Made by a program: the position numbers and the translations under genes | Part shown: in pieces, positions 1 through 6,483 of the stretch | Numbering within the stretch: the first letter of the stretch is position 1 | How the letters are laid out: every line of letters starts with the position of its first letter | Source of the DNA: Candidatus Hadersleviella danica | GTDB taxonomy: Bacteria > Chloroflexota > Anaerolineae > Promineifilales > Promineifilaceae | Assembly (NCBI GenBank): GCA_016711405.1 | Contig: JADJSZ010000079.1 | Coordinates: forward strand, 1 to 26,788 | DNA: 26,788 nucleotides | Direction of reading: 5' to 3' | Notes under the pieces: model-generated | The model's input: the letters and a program-made list of their open reading frames with translations, nothing else | Databases searched by the model: none | Told to the model about the DNA's origin: nothing

Positions 1-133
1 GGCCGTTGTCTTTGACGGCCGCTTGCGCCGCCAGCAAGGAGCGGCGACGGCCGACAGCAATCGGCGTGGTTACACCGGGGAACACTGCCCCGCCGCGCAG
101 GGGCACTATGGGAATGGCAGAGGATGGAAACAT
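1..133 (-). CDS. lon: Lon protease, N-terminal fragment (runs off window start)
   Basis: Reading the minus strand from the ATG at 133-131 gives 44 residues that continue past base 1. The stretch PIVPLRGGAVFPG followed by PIAVGRRRS matches the start of the Lon substrate-recognition (LAN/PUA-like) domain, where the family has LPLRD-VVFPG-PLFVGRERS. Lon is an ATP-dependent cytosolic serine protease that removes misfolded and regulatory proteins; its ATPase and protease domains lie outside the window. No purine-rich ribosome site precedes the ATG. Instead a CACAAT box (147-142) lies 8 nt upstream, with TTCACA (170-165) 17 bp further up, an arrangement like that of ruvB and cysD. The identification rests on the N-terminal motif only. 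Confidence 0.85.
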   Translation of the reverse strand, partial: MFPSSAIPIVPLRGGAVFPGVTTPIAVGRRRSLLAAQAAVKDNG

Positions 134-140
134 GGGGAGT

Positions 141-180
141 AATTGTGAATGATGAATGGGTAATTGTGAATTGTGAATGG
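141..180. repeat. Spacer repeat family A (AATTGTGAATG units)
   Basis: Imperfect tandem copies of AATTGTGAATG and GATGAATGG lie directly upstream of lon. The same units recur at about 6354-6392, 7381-7420 and 25378-25420, always with GTGAATG on the plus strand. The rest of the 134-297 spacer is AT-rich and shows no gene. Confidence 0.75.
142..170 (-). promoter_or_regulatory. Candidate leaderless promoter of lon inside a repeat
   Basis: On the minus strand TTCACA (170-165), a 17-bp spacer and CACAAT (147-142) precede the lon ATG by 8 nt. That would put the transcription start at or next to the start codon. Both boxes are made of the ATTCACAATT spacer repeat. The -10 box matches TATAAT at only 4 of 6 positions, so this is tentative. 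Confidence 0.3.
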
Positions 181-297
181 GTTCGTGTGAGGGAGTTTGG
201 CCATAAAAGGTATAACTTGTAACCAACCATATGATTAAAACTCACGCTCCTACATCATACGGCCGTTGCATAAGTTAAACCATATTTTTTTAGAGGG

Positions 298-326
298 TTG
301 ACAAAGTGTATTATTTACACTATTAT
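298..326 (+). promoter_or_regulatory. Sigma70-type promoter of the isochorismatase-like gene
   Basis: TTGACA (298-303), a 17-bp spacer and TATTAT (321-326) form a near-consensus promoter. Transcription should begin near 333, giving a leader of about 58 nt with an AAGGA ribosome site at 379-383 before the ATG at 391. The TTG at 298 is therefore the -35 box and not a start codon. Confidence 0.8.
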
Positions 327-390
327 ATCTTATAGTGTTCAACTTACACAAATGACCATTAACCCACTAAATCAATCCAAGGATTTCGCC

Positions 391-1311
391 ATGACTACCT
401 TTCCCAGCTTCTACAACCCCACCCGCATCGGAACCCTGTACCACCCCAACGTCGCCCACATCGCGGCCGAGGCCACGGCCGCCAACTTGCGCCCTGCGGC
501 CGAAGACAAAGAAAATTTGCACCTCGTCATCATTGACATGCAAGTAGACTTTTGCCACCCCGATGGCACACTCTTCGTGCCCGGCTCTGTGGGCGATATT
601 CAGCGCACCATCGAATTTATTTACAAGAACGCCGAACGCATTACCAACATCACCTGCTCGCTCGATTCCCACCTGCCCCACCAAATTTTCTCCCCCGGCT
701 GGTGGGTAGATGCGGCCGGGAACCATCCCGCTCCATTTACCCTGATTAGCTACGAGGACATCAAACAAGGCAAGTGGAAGCCCGTCGTCGCCCCCAAGCA
801 ATCCACCGATTACGTGAAAAAACTGGAGGAGCAGGCCAAGAAAACGCTCTGCATCTGGCCCTATCACACCATGATTGGCAACATTGGGGCCGCGCTCGAC
901 CCCGAGTTGTGGTCGGCCGTGTTCTGGCACAGCATGGCTCGCAAAACCCAGCCCACCTTCCTCACCAAGGGGAGCATCCCCCTGACCGAGCATTACTCGA
1001 TTATCCAGCCCGAAGTGCCCGTGCCCAGCCATCCCTTGGGCGGCAAAAACAAAGCGTTTTTGGATGCGCTGGCCGAGGCGGATTACGTGGTCATTGCAGG
1101 TGAAGCGGAAAGCCATTGCGTGTTGGAGAGTGTTGAAGACATTGTCGAAGATTTCGGCCAGAAGCCCGACGCGCTCAAGAAAATCTACTTCTTGCGCGAT
1201 TGCACCTCGGCCGTGCAACACCCCGACATTGATTTCCACGGCATCGCCCTCGCCCGCTTCACCGATTTTGCCAAGAAAGGGGTCAATTTTGTAGATAGCA
1301 CCGCGTTTTAG
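391..1311 (+). CDS. Isochorismatase-family cysteine hydrolase (nicotinamidase-like)
   Basis: A 306-residue cytosolic hydrolase. The start at 391 is chosen because AAGGA (379-383) precedes it and the upstream extension is promoter DNA. VIIDMQVDF places the family catalytic aspartate at residue 49, followed by DSH-LPH resembling the nicotinamidase metal-binding segment. A later TKGS supplies the lysine and AGEAESHCV the nucleophilic cysteine, so the Asp-Lys-Cys triad is complete. Nicotinamidases convert nicotinamide to nicotinate for NAD salvage, but this protein is about 100 residues longer than typical PncA and its substrate is not certain. It is followed by a vWA gene, probably in the same transcript, separated by a long hairpin. 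The TAG stop overlaps the first base of that hairpin. Confidence 0.8.
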   Translation: MTTFPSFYNPTRIGTLYHPNVAHIAAEATAANLRPAAEDKENLHLVIIDMQVDFCHPDGTLFVPGSVGDIQRTIEFIYKNAERITNITCSLDSHLPHQIFSPGWWVDAAGNHPAPFTLISYEDIKQGKWKPVVAPKQSTDYVKKLEEQAKKTLCIWPYHTMIGNIGAALDPELWSAVFWHSMARKTQPTFLTKGSIPLTEHYSIIQPEVPVPSHPLGGKNKAFLDALAEADYVVIAGEAESHCVLESVEDIVEDFGQKPDALKKIYFLRDCTSAVQHPDIDFHGIALARFTDFAKKGVNFVDSTAF

Positions 1312-1380
1312 TGGCTAGTGGTTAGTGGCGAGTGGTTAGTGAATGCGTCACTAGCCACTCGCCACTAACCACTAACCACT
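1310..1380. repeat. 33-bp-stem hairpin built of AGTGGTTAGTGG units (family B)
   Basis: The left arm (1310-1342) and right arm (1348-1380) are complementary at about 31 of 33 positions around a 5-nt loop. Each arm is made of AGTGGTTAGTGG-type units. It starts inside the stop codon of the hydrolase gene and ends 12 nt before the vWA ATG. There is no T-tract, so it is not a standard terminator; it may attenuate or stabilise the transcript. Confidence 0.85.
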
Positions 1381-1392
1381 CTGGAGACTTCC

Positions 1393-2202
1393 ATGAACAA
1401 CATTGGATTAGGCAACTTAGACGATTTATTTAAGGCGGCCGAGGCGGATGGCCTGACCAGCGCCACGCTCGATTTGGTTGTGGCCAACCTGAACGGGCCG
1501 ACGATGATGCAGACCATCGGCGTGGGGCTGGACGATTTGGCCACGGCCGATGTCACCCTCGCCATGAACATTATTGACATGAGCGGCTCGATGGGGCCTC
1601 ATGCGGCCGATTTAACCCGCGCCTACAACGAGGACTACCTCAAGGCGATGCGTTGCTCCCCCTCGGCCGATGACATTTTGGTCAGCACCATCTTGTTCGA
1701 CGACCAAGTCGTGCTGTTGCACGGCTACGTCGGGCTGGAAGATGCGGCCGAGCTGACCCCCAAAACCTACACCCCCCGTGGCGCCACCGCTCTCTACGAT
1801 GCCGTGGCAGGTGGCCTGAGCAACATGGTGTTATACGCCCAGCAATTGCGCCAAAGCGGCGTTTCGGTCCGCGGCGTGGTGGTGGTTTACTCCGATGGGG
1901 ATGACAACGACTCGAAGCAAAAGCCCGGCGCAGTGCGCCGTATGGTGGAAGACCTGCTCAAGCAGGAGGTTTATACCTTTGCTTATGTCGGCTTTGTGGA
2001 AAAAAGCCAACGGCCGATTGGCTTCAAAACGGGCAACACCCCCAACCCCACCCACAAAATGGCCTCTGCCATTGGCTTCCCCAACGCCTACACCGCTGGC
2101 CTCTCACCCGCCGATTTGCGCCACATTTTCTACATGGCCTCCCAATCCACCATCATGGTCAGCCGGGGCGCGGCCGTGCCCGCTGGCAGTCTATTCAGCT
2201 AA
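1393..2202 (+). CDS. von Willebrand factor type A (vWA) domain protein
   Basis: A 269-residue protein with GGAG (1383-1386) before the ATG. Residues about 55-250 form a vWA domain. IIDMSGSM gives the metal-ion-dependent adhesion site DxSxS at residues 62-66, YTPRGATALYDAV supplies the conserved MIDAS threonine, and VVYSDGDDND the third acidic cluster. There is no signal peptide or membrane segment, so it is probably cytosolic. vWA proteins bind protein partners through a divalent metal. Its position right behind the nicotinamidase-like gene suggests a shared role, but no partner is evident and the function is unknown. Confidence 0.8.
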   Translation: MNNIGLGNLDDLFKAAEADGLTSATLDLVVANLNGPTMMQTIGVGLDDLATADVTLAMNIIDMSGSMGPHAADLTRAYNEDYLKAMRCSPSADDILVSTILFDDQVVLLHGYVGLEDAAELTPKTYTPRGATALYDAVAGGLSNMVLYAQQLRQSGVSVRGVVVVYSDGDDNDSKQKPGAVRRMVEDLLKQEVYTFAYVGFVEKSQRPIGFKTGNTPNPTHKMASAIGFPNAYTAGLSPADLRHIFYMASQSTIMVSRGAAVPAGSLFS

Positions 2203-2291
2203 GATAGAGAGGGGAGATAGAGATAGAGGGGAAGTTGGTAACCTAAATCACCAAGCCCCCCTCTTCTCTCTTCTCTCTTCTCTCTTCTCTC
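2203..2291. repeat. Purine/pyrimidine mirror spacer (family G)
   Basis: A purine-rich arm with GAGAGGGGAGATAGAG units (about 2207-2233) faces a pyrimidine arm of TTCTCTC units (about 2261-2291). The arms can pair as a long imperfect stem. The pyrimidine arm runs straight into the ATG of the next gene, which therefore lacks a ribosome site. A shorter CTCTTCTCCC copy precedes the next ATG (2573-2602). Confidence 0.6.
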
Positions 2292-2567
2292 ATGTTCAAT
2301 TTCAACCTCATCGGTCTGGCCATGACGCTAGGTTGTGCTACTGTGGGTCACCTAATTGCCGAGTGGATTGGCCATGATACCAAACAGGTAGCTATGTCTA
2401 TCGCGGGTCTCATGATGTTGGTGATAGATGCCCCCTACCGCTGGCGCTTTTCGCCCAATACGGGCTGGAAACGTTGGTTTTATGGACAAGGAGGGGGTTG
2501 GCTCGTTTTTCCCGTGTGGTTTCTGGGCATTCTCTTTGTAATCGTGGAAATGATAAAAGCTAACTAA
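2292..2567 (+). CDS. Small multi-pass membrane protein, paralogue 1
   Basis: A 91-residue hydrophobic protein with three likely membrane segments, at residues about 5-25, 33-50 and 69-88. Between the last two lies a conserved YRWR-SP-TGWKRWFY-GGGW stretch rich in Trp and Arg. It is not a family I can name. The next gene encodes a clear paralogue with the same N-terminus (FNLIGLAMT) and the same central block, so this is a tandem duplication. Its ATG is preceded by a pyrimidine tract instead of a Shine-Dalgarno sequence. Conservation between the two copies supports both as genuine genes. Confidence 0.65.
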   Translation: MFNFNLIGLAMTLGCATVGHLIAEWIGHDTKQVAMSIAGLMMLVIDAPYRWRFSPNTGWKRWFYGQGGGWLVFPVWFLGILFVIVEMIKAN

Positions 2568-2602
2568 ATCAGCCTCTTCCCTCTTCTCCCTTCTCTCCTC
2601 CT

Positions 2603-2875
2603 ATGATTAAATTCAACCTCATCGGTCTGGCCATGACGGCCGTTTGTGTCGGGTTTGCTTATCTGATGGGCTTCTTGATTGGCGATACCAGCCAGCGGGT
2701 AGCCATGCCGATTGCGGGCATCCTCATGTTGGTGGTAGATGCCGCCTACCGCTGGCGCACTTCCCCCGAAACGGGTTGGAAGCGTTGGTTTTACATGCGC
2801 GGTGGGGGCTGGATGGGCTTCCCCGTTTGGGTCACAGGCATTGGCTTTGTGGCCGTTGGATTGGTGGAGGGGTAG
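2603..2875 (+). CDS. Small multi-pass membrane protein, paralogue 2
   Basis: This 90-residue protein is the tandem paralogue of the gene ending 35 nt upstream. Both share FNLIGLAMT, IAG--MLV-DA-YRWR, SP-TGWKRWFY and GGGW--FPVW. Three membrane segments are predicted, again at residues about 5-25, 33-50 and 69-88. The 35-nt gap is another pyrimidine-rich tract ending in CTCCTCCT directly before the ATG, so no Shine-Dalgarno is present. The duplication apparently carried the upstream tract with it. Function unknown. Confidence 0.65.
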   Translation: MIKFNLIGLAMTAVCVGFAYLMGFLIGDTSQRVAMPIAGILMLVVDAAYRWRTSPETGWKRWFYMRGGGWMGFPVWVTGIGFVAVGLVEG

Positions 2876-2880
2876 GGCCA

Positions 2881-2953
2881 GAAGTGAAAGGTGAAAAGTA
2901 AAAAGTGAAAAGTGGGGTCGTTGGTACGCCACTTTTCACTTTTCACGTCTCAC
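2881..2953. repeat. Inverted repeat of GTGAAAAGT units (family D) between convergent genes
   Basis: AAGTGAAA/GTGAAAAGTGG units (about 2881-2914) pair with CCACTTTTCACTTTTCAC (2929-2946) and a further CACTTCTCAC. The hairpin fills the gap between the convergent genes ending at 2875 (plus) and 2957 (minus), the usual place for a two-way terminator. Runs of A and T within the arms fit that role. Confidence 0.65.
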
Positions 2954-2956
2954 TTC

Positions 2957-3412
2957 TCACTCCTTCTCCCCCCATTCCTGCTGAATCACCATCCGAAAAA
3001 TATCTGATTCGGTGATGATGCCCACTAATTGGTGTTGCTCATTCACCACGGGTAGGCCGCTGATGCGGTTTTCGAGCATTTTGTGCGCCGCTTGGCCAAT
3101 GGAGGCTGTCTCGGCAATGGTGACTGGGTCGCGGCTCATAAATTTCTCGGCCGTCAGATGGTCGTGCAGGTAATGCTTTTCCCACACCCCCACCGAAGGC
3201 ACCGTCGAGGGAATCGCCCCCCGCACATCCCCATAAGTCACAATACCCATTAACACGGCCTCTTGCTCCTCGTGCGGTGGGCTGAGAATGGGAATGCGGC
3301 GTACATTGTGCTGAATCATCAGGTGGTACACCTCTTCGAGGAGCATGTGCGGAAAGCCAATAATCAGCTCGCGGCTCATCCAATCGGCGACTTGTTCATG
3401 TTGAACGCTCAT
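2957..3412 (-). CDS. CBS-domain pair protein
   Basis: A 151-residue protein. I take the ATG at 3412-3410 because it is preceded by GAGGAG and overlaps the UspA stop codon as ATGA. The longer frame would only re-read the UspA 3' end. It has two CBS motifs: CBS1 about residues 7-70 (MSRELIIGFP, RRIPIL, GIVTYGDVR) and CBS2 about 90-148 (MSRDPVTIAE, ISGLPVV, GIITESDIF). Stand-alone CBS pairs bind adenine nucleotides and act as energy sensors for partner proteins. The 4-nt overlap implies translational coupling to the tandem UspA gene, so the two probably form one stress-response operon. Confidence 0.85.
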   Translation of the reverse strand: MSVQHEQVADWMSRELIIGFPHMLLEEVYHLMIQHNVRRIPILSPPHEEQEAVLMGIVTYGDVRGAIPSTVPSVGVWEKHYLHDHLTAEKFMSRDPVTIAETASIGQAAHKMLENRISGLPVVNEQHQLVGIITESDIFRMVIQQEWGEKE

Positions 3413-4308
3413 GGGCGCATCTCCTCGGGCCGCACAATCAGCACGGCCGTATCTGTCCCGCGCAACACCTGTTCGGCCACACTGCCATAGACCCATTTGG
3501 CCAACCCTGTGCGGCCGTGGGTAGACATCACAATTAAATCGGTGTGGCTTTCGCGGCTGTAATTAAGAATTTCTTCGGCTGGCTCCCCAATTCGGCTCAC
3601 AATTTGCAAAGGCAGATTGGCGAATGTTTCGCTGTGGCCAACCGTGTCCAAATACTCCTCCACGCACACCAGCAACGCCTCTTCGGCACTTTTTCCCATG
3701 CCATACTCGAGGCGCATGTGCAAAGCCAGCTCTTCTTCTTCGATGCTGTTGACAGGGGGTTGGACGCGCAAAAGGGTGAGTTGCCCTTCTGTAATGCGGG
3801 CAATATCGGCCGCGGCCGTAATCGCCCGCTCGGATAAGGCGGAGCCATCCAGCAAAAGCAAGATATTGGCCAGCGGTTGGTTGCGGCGCACCGCCAGTAC
3901 TGGGCAAGGGGCATGGTGCAACACTTGCTCGGTGACACTGCCCATGAACCAGCGCGTTAGCCCCGTGCGGCCGTGGGTAGACATGACGATTAAATCAGCT
4001 TTCTCGGCTGTGGCGGTGGCCGTCACAATTTGGGCAGGAACCCCCATTTCGACATGGGTGCGGATAAACACGTTGGGCCATGCCCAGCGTTGGGCCATTT
4101 CGTGCAGGTATTCTTCGGCTTCGGCTATTTGCTCATCGGCCACACTGGCCAGCAAGAGGGGCATATCGGCCACCAGCGGCCGTGACCAGCACGTCTTGGT
4201 GGAGGGGCACACGCAGTAAGATAATTTCACGGCCAATTGCACGGCCGTGGGGAGCGCCGCTTCCGCCAATGGGGAACCATCTAAGGGGACGATGACGCGG
4301 TTGAACAT
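3409..4308 (-). CDS. Tandem universal stress protein (two UspA domains)
   Basis: A 299-residue cytosolic protein with two Usp folds, residues about 1-148 and 150-295. Both carry the nucleotide-binding signature IVMSTHGRTGL followed by GSV-EQVL, and both begin with an ILLLLDGS/VIVPLDGS-type strand. AAGGA precedes the ATG. One oddity: residues about 28-47 (LSYCVCPSTKTCW) do not look like a Usp strand, while the alternative frame over the same bases gives IILLRVPLHQDVLVT, which fits domain 1. This suggests two compensating indels between about 4225 and 4170. It is coupled to the downstream CBS gene by an ATGA overlap. Confidence 0.85.
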   Translation of the reverse strand: MFNRVIVPLDGSPLAEAALPTAVQLAVKLSYCVCPSTKTCWSRPLVADMPLLLASVADEQIAEAEEYLHEMAQRWAWPNVFIRTHVEMGVPAQIVTATATAEKADLIVMSTHGRTGLTRWFMGSVTEQVLHHAPCPVLAVRRNQPLANILLLLDGSALSERAITAAADIARITEGQLTLLRVQPPVNSIEEEELALHMRLEYGMGKSAEEALLVCVEEYLDTVGHSETFANLPLQIVSRIGEPAEEILNYSRESHTDLIVMSTHGRTGLAKWVYGSVAEQVLRGTDTAVLIVRPEEMRP

Positions 4309-4475
4309 GAGATTGTCCTTGGTTGGTGAGTGGTTTGTGGGGTGGAAAAATGACGAAGTGCGAAACCCATCTAGCGAGAGTATTCACCATTCGTTCTTCC
4401 CATACACTACCCTACCCACCTGCCCCTCTACCAGTGACAAACCGCCCCAACCCCCACGCAAAATGTCATTGGAGC

Positions 4476-4522
4476 TTGTTAGCTAGTCAGCCTGTCAGCT
4501 AGTCAGCTTCTCAGTCTCTCAG
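4476..4522. repeat. GCTAGTCAGCCTGTCAGC repeats (family C)
   Basis: Tandem AGTCAGC/TGTCAGC units sit at the 3' end of the minus-strand membrane-protein gene and provide its last codons and stop. The reverse-complement unit GCTGACTAGC recurs at 12918-12948 and 21083-21122. The rest of the 4309-4475 spacer shows no gene. Confidence 0.65.
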
Positions 4523-5141
4523 TCGTTTGCTCTCCTCTGCCCCTCTGCCCCCCCACCCACTCCCGCAACACCACCACCAACTCGGCCGATGCCATCTCCA
4601 CCTCAGGCGGCAATGTTAGGGCGTGCATCTCCTCTTCGCCCTGAATGAGGAGCCGCACCAGCGGGGCAACTTGCCTATCGCTGGGCAGGGAGACGAGTTC
4701 GAGACCAACCACGGCCGTGCGTGGCACAAGGTGAAACTCGCGGCGTAGGCGCACCAGCAACGCCTCTCGCCCCAAAAAGAGGCCATGGCGCAACGTTTTT
4801 TGCTCTTTTGCGCGTAGCCAATTTAACTCCTGCACCGATTGGCCTGCCACGGCCACCAAAAACAAGGTGAACATGGCCAACATCGCCACCGCCCCAAAGG
4901 TGAGATAGGCGGCCGTTCCCCCGCCTGCCAGCCAATTTTCCACCAGCGCAAAAACAGGGATGGATACCCACGCCACAAAAAAAAGTCCCAGCACCAGCCA
5001 CAGGGCACTCGCCTGCCAGCGGCGCGGTTGCAAAGGGATGAGTCGCACCCCAGCGGGCAACGGCCGTGTCCCCTCCAACCAGTCAGGCACGGCCGCTTTT
5101 AGCACTTTATCCGATGTGTTCAGCAAGAGGGGGTGGGGCAT
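4503..5141 (-). CDS. Two-helix membrane protein of unknown function
   Basis: A 212-residue protein. Residues 1-42 are polar and two strong membrane helices follow at about 46-70 and 77-100. A cytosolic C-terminal domain (about 105-195) with alternating hydrophobic and charged residues may be a PH-like beta fold, but I cannot name the family. The last residues (GQRGRGEQTTERLRS) are encoded in a low-complexity tract and family C repeats, so the true C-terminus may have been extended by repeat growth. No clear ribosome site precedes the ATG at 5141. Confidence 0.6.
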   Translation of the reverse strand: MPHPLLLNTSDKVLKAAVPDWLEGTRPLPAGVRLIPLQPRRWQASALWLVLGLFFVAWVSIPVFALVENWLAGGGTAAYLTFGAVAMLAMFTLFLVAVAGQSVQELNWLRAKEQKTLRHGLFLGREALLVRLRREFHLVPRTAVVGLELVSLPSDRQVAPLVRLLIQGEEEMHALTLPPEVEMASAELVVVLREWVGGQRGRGEQTTERLRS

Positions 5142-5180
5142 TGTTATTTGTTACTCGGTACACTGCTAACGGCCATAAAC

Positions 5181-5267
5181 TGGCATTTCGCAGTGGTTTA
5201 TAAGTTTATTGGTCTACTGGTGTATTCAATATACTGATACACGAGTAGACCAATAAACAAAATGCCA
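5181..5267. repeat. Large nested hairpin downstream of ruvB
   Basis: TTTATTGGTCTACT (5205-5218) is the exact reverse complement of AGTAGACCAATAAA (5244-5257). The inner TGTAT/ATACA extends the pairing, and TGGCATTT/AAATGCCA (5181-5188 and 5260-5267) forms an outer stem. It fills the 148-bp gap between ruvB and the next minus-strand gene. The flank 5252-5285 has a diverged copy at 15548-15581. Confidence 0.75.
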
Positions 5268-5289
5268 AATTATGACCATGAAAAGTCTA

Positions 5290-6333
5290 TTACTCGAACA
5301 AGGCCGCTTGGAGCGCAGGGGGGAGGCGGCTTTCGTCGAGGGGGATGCCCAGATGTTGGTAGGCGTGTTTGGTGGCGATACGGCCGCGAGAAGTGCGGCC
5401 GATGAACCCCAATTGGAGCAGATACGGCTCCACCACATCCATAATCGTATCCGCTTCCTCACTAATCGAAGCGGCAATCGTATCCAAGCCCACGGGGCCG
5501 CCATTAAACTTGTCAATGATGGCGTGCAACACGCGCCGGTCGAGGTCATCGAGGCCAAGTTGGTCAATTTCGAGCAGGGAGAGGGCGGCATCGGCCGCTG
5601 GCAAATCAATGTGCCCCTCCCCCCGCACTTGCGCGTAGTCCCGCACGCGGCGCAGGAGGCGCAAAGCCACGCGGGGTGTGCCCCGCGAACGGCGGGCGAT
5701 TTCGTGGCTAGCCTCGGCCGTGATTTCCACCCCCAACACCCGCGCCCCCCGCACCACAATGTCCTGAATCGCCGCCAACTCGTAAAAATCCATGCGGTAC
5801 ACCGCCCCAAAACGGGCGCGGAGCGGCGCGGTGAGCAAGGCCAAGCGTGTCGTCGCCCCAATGACGGTGAAACGGGGCAGTTTGAGCCGCACATTTTTCG
5901 CCCCCGGCCCTTTGCCCACGATAATATCCAGCACAAAATCTTCCATCGCGGGGTACAAAATCTCTTCCACCGCTCGGCCGAGGCGATGCACCTCATCAAT
6001 GAACAAAATATCCCCCGCCCGCAAATTGGTCAGAATAGCGGCCAAATCGCCCGCCCGCTCGATGGCTGGCCCAGCCGTGATGCGGATGTTAACTTCCATC
6101 TCGTTGGCCATGATGTGCGACAGGGTGGTTTTGCCCAGCCCCGGTGGCCCGTGGAACAGCACATGGTCGAGCGGCTCCTTGCGCTGTTTGGCCGCTTCTA
6201 TCAGGATGGCCAAGTTGTCCTTGAGCCGTTCTTGGCCTGTAAAATGAACCAGCTTTTGCGGCCGTAACAAGTTGTCGAGGTCATCGGCCGTTTTCTGGCC
6301 CGAAATCTGGCGGGGTGGGGTTTTGTCACTCAT
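5290..6333 (-). CDS. ruvB: Holliday junction branch-migration ATPase RuvB
   Basis: A 347-residue AAA+ motor, the normal RuvB length; it forms hexameric rings with RuvA to drive branch migration during recombination repair. Walker A GPPGLGKT lies at residues 62-69, Walker B DILFIDEVH at 108-116, and sensor-1/arginine-finger segment GATTRLALLTAPLRARFG at 159-176. A C-terminal winged helix ends with GRIATKHAYQHLG. I start at the ATG 6333-6331; the upstream extension is repeat DNA. A TATAAT box lies exactly 7 nt before this ATG, so the message is probably leaderless. ruvA and ruvC are not adjacent. It is divergent from cysD. Confidence 0.95.
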   Translation of the reverse strand: MSDKTPPRQISGQKTADDLDNLLRPQKLVHFTGQERLKDNLAILIEAAKQRKEPLDHVLFHGPPGLGKTTLSHIMANEMEVNIRITAGPAIERAGDLAAILTNLRAGDILFIDEVHRLGRAVEEILYPAMEDFVLDIIVGKGPGAKNVRLKLPRFTVIGATTRLALLTAPLRARFGAVYRMDFYELAAIQDIVVRGARVLGVEITAEASHEIARRSRGTPRVALRLLRRVRDYAQVRGEGHIDLPAADAALSLLEIDQLGLDDLDRRVLHAIIDKFNGGPVGLDTIAASISEEADTIMDVVEPYLLQLGFIGRTSRGRIATKHAYQHLGIPLDESRLPPALQAALFE

Positions 6334-6340
6334 GGGGGGG

Positions 6341-6369
6341 ATTATAGCAATGGAATGGTGAATGGTGAA
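6341..6369 (-). promoter_or_regulatory. Leaderless promoter of ruvB
   Basis: On the minus strand TATAAT (6346-6341) is followed by seven C and then the ATG (6333), which puts the expected transcription start on the A of the ATG. A 17-bp spacer leads back to TTCACC (6369-6364), a 4-of-6 match to the -35 consensus contributed by a family A repeat. Confidence 0.55.
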
Positions 6370-6469
6370 TTGGGAATGGTGAATTGTGAACGGCAAATAC
6401 CTCCAATAACCCACAACCAATCACAAGTGACCAATGACCAATGACAATGACAACTGACCAATGACCCAC
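6354..6469. repeat. Repeat-filled divergent spacer (families A and F)
   Basis: The ruvB-cysD spacer consists of GAATGGTGAATTG units (about 6354-6392) and then GACCAATGACAATGAC units (about 6418-6467). The second set supplies the -35 box of cysD and the first the likely -35 box of ruvB. Confidence 0.65.
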
Positions 6470-6475
6470 TACAAT
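6447..6475 (+). promoter_or_regulatory. Leaderless promoter of cysD
   Basis: ATGACA (6447-6452, 5 of 6 to TTGACA), a 17-bp spacer and TACAAT (6470-6475, 5 of 6) precede the ATG at 6484 by 8 nt (TCCCCCCT). The geometry mirrors ruvB on the other strand, and no ribosome site fits in the gap. Confidence 0.55.
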
Positions 6476-6483
6476 TCCCCCCT

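Noticed and set aside
298..390. N-terminal extension of the hydrolase from TTG 298
   Set aside because: TTGACA and TATTAT there form a promoter, and AAGGA supports the ATG at 391.
5272..6267. 331-codon plus-strand frame over ruvB
   Set aside because: It is antisense to an intact RuvB with all motifs and shows no domain of its own.
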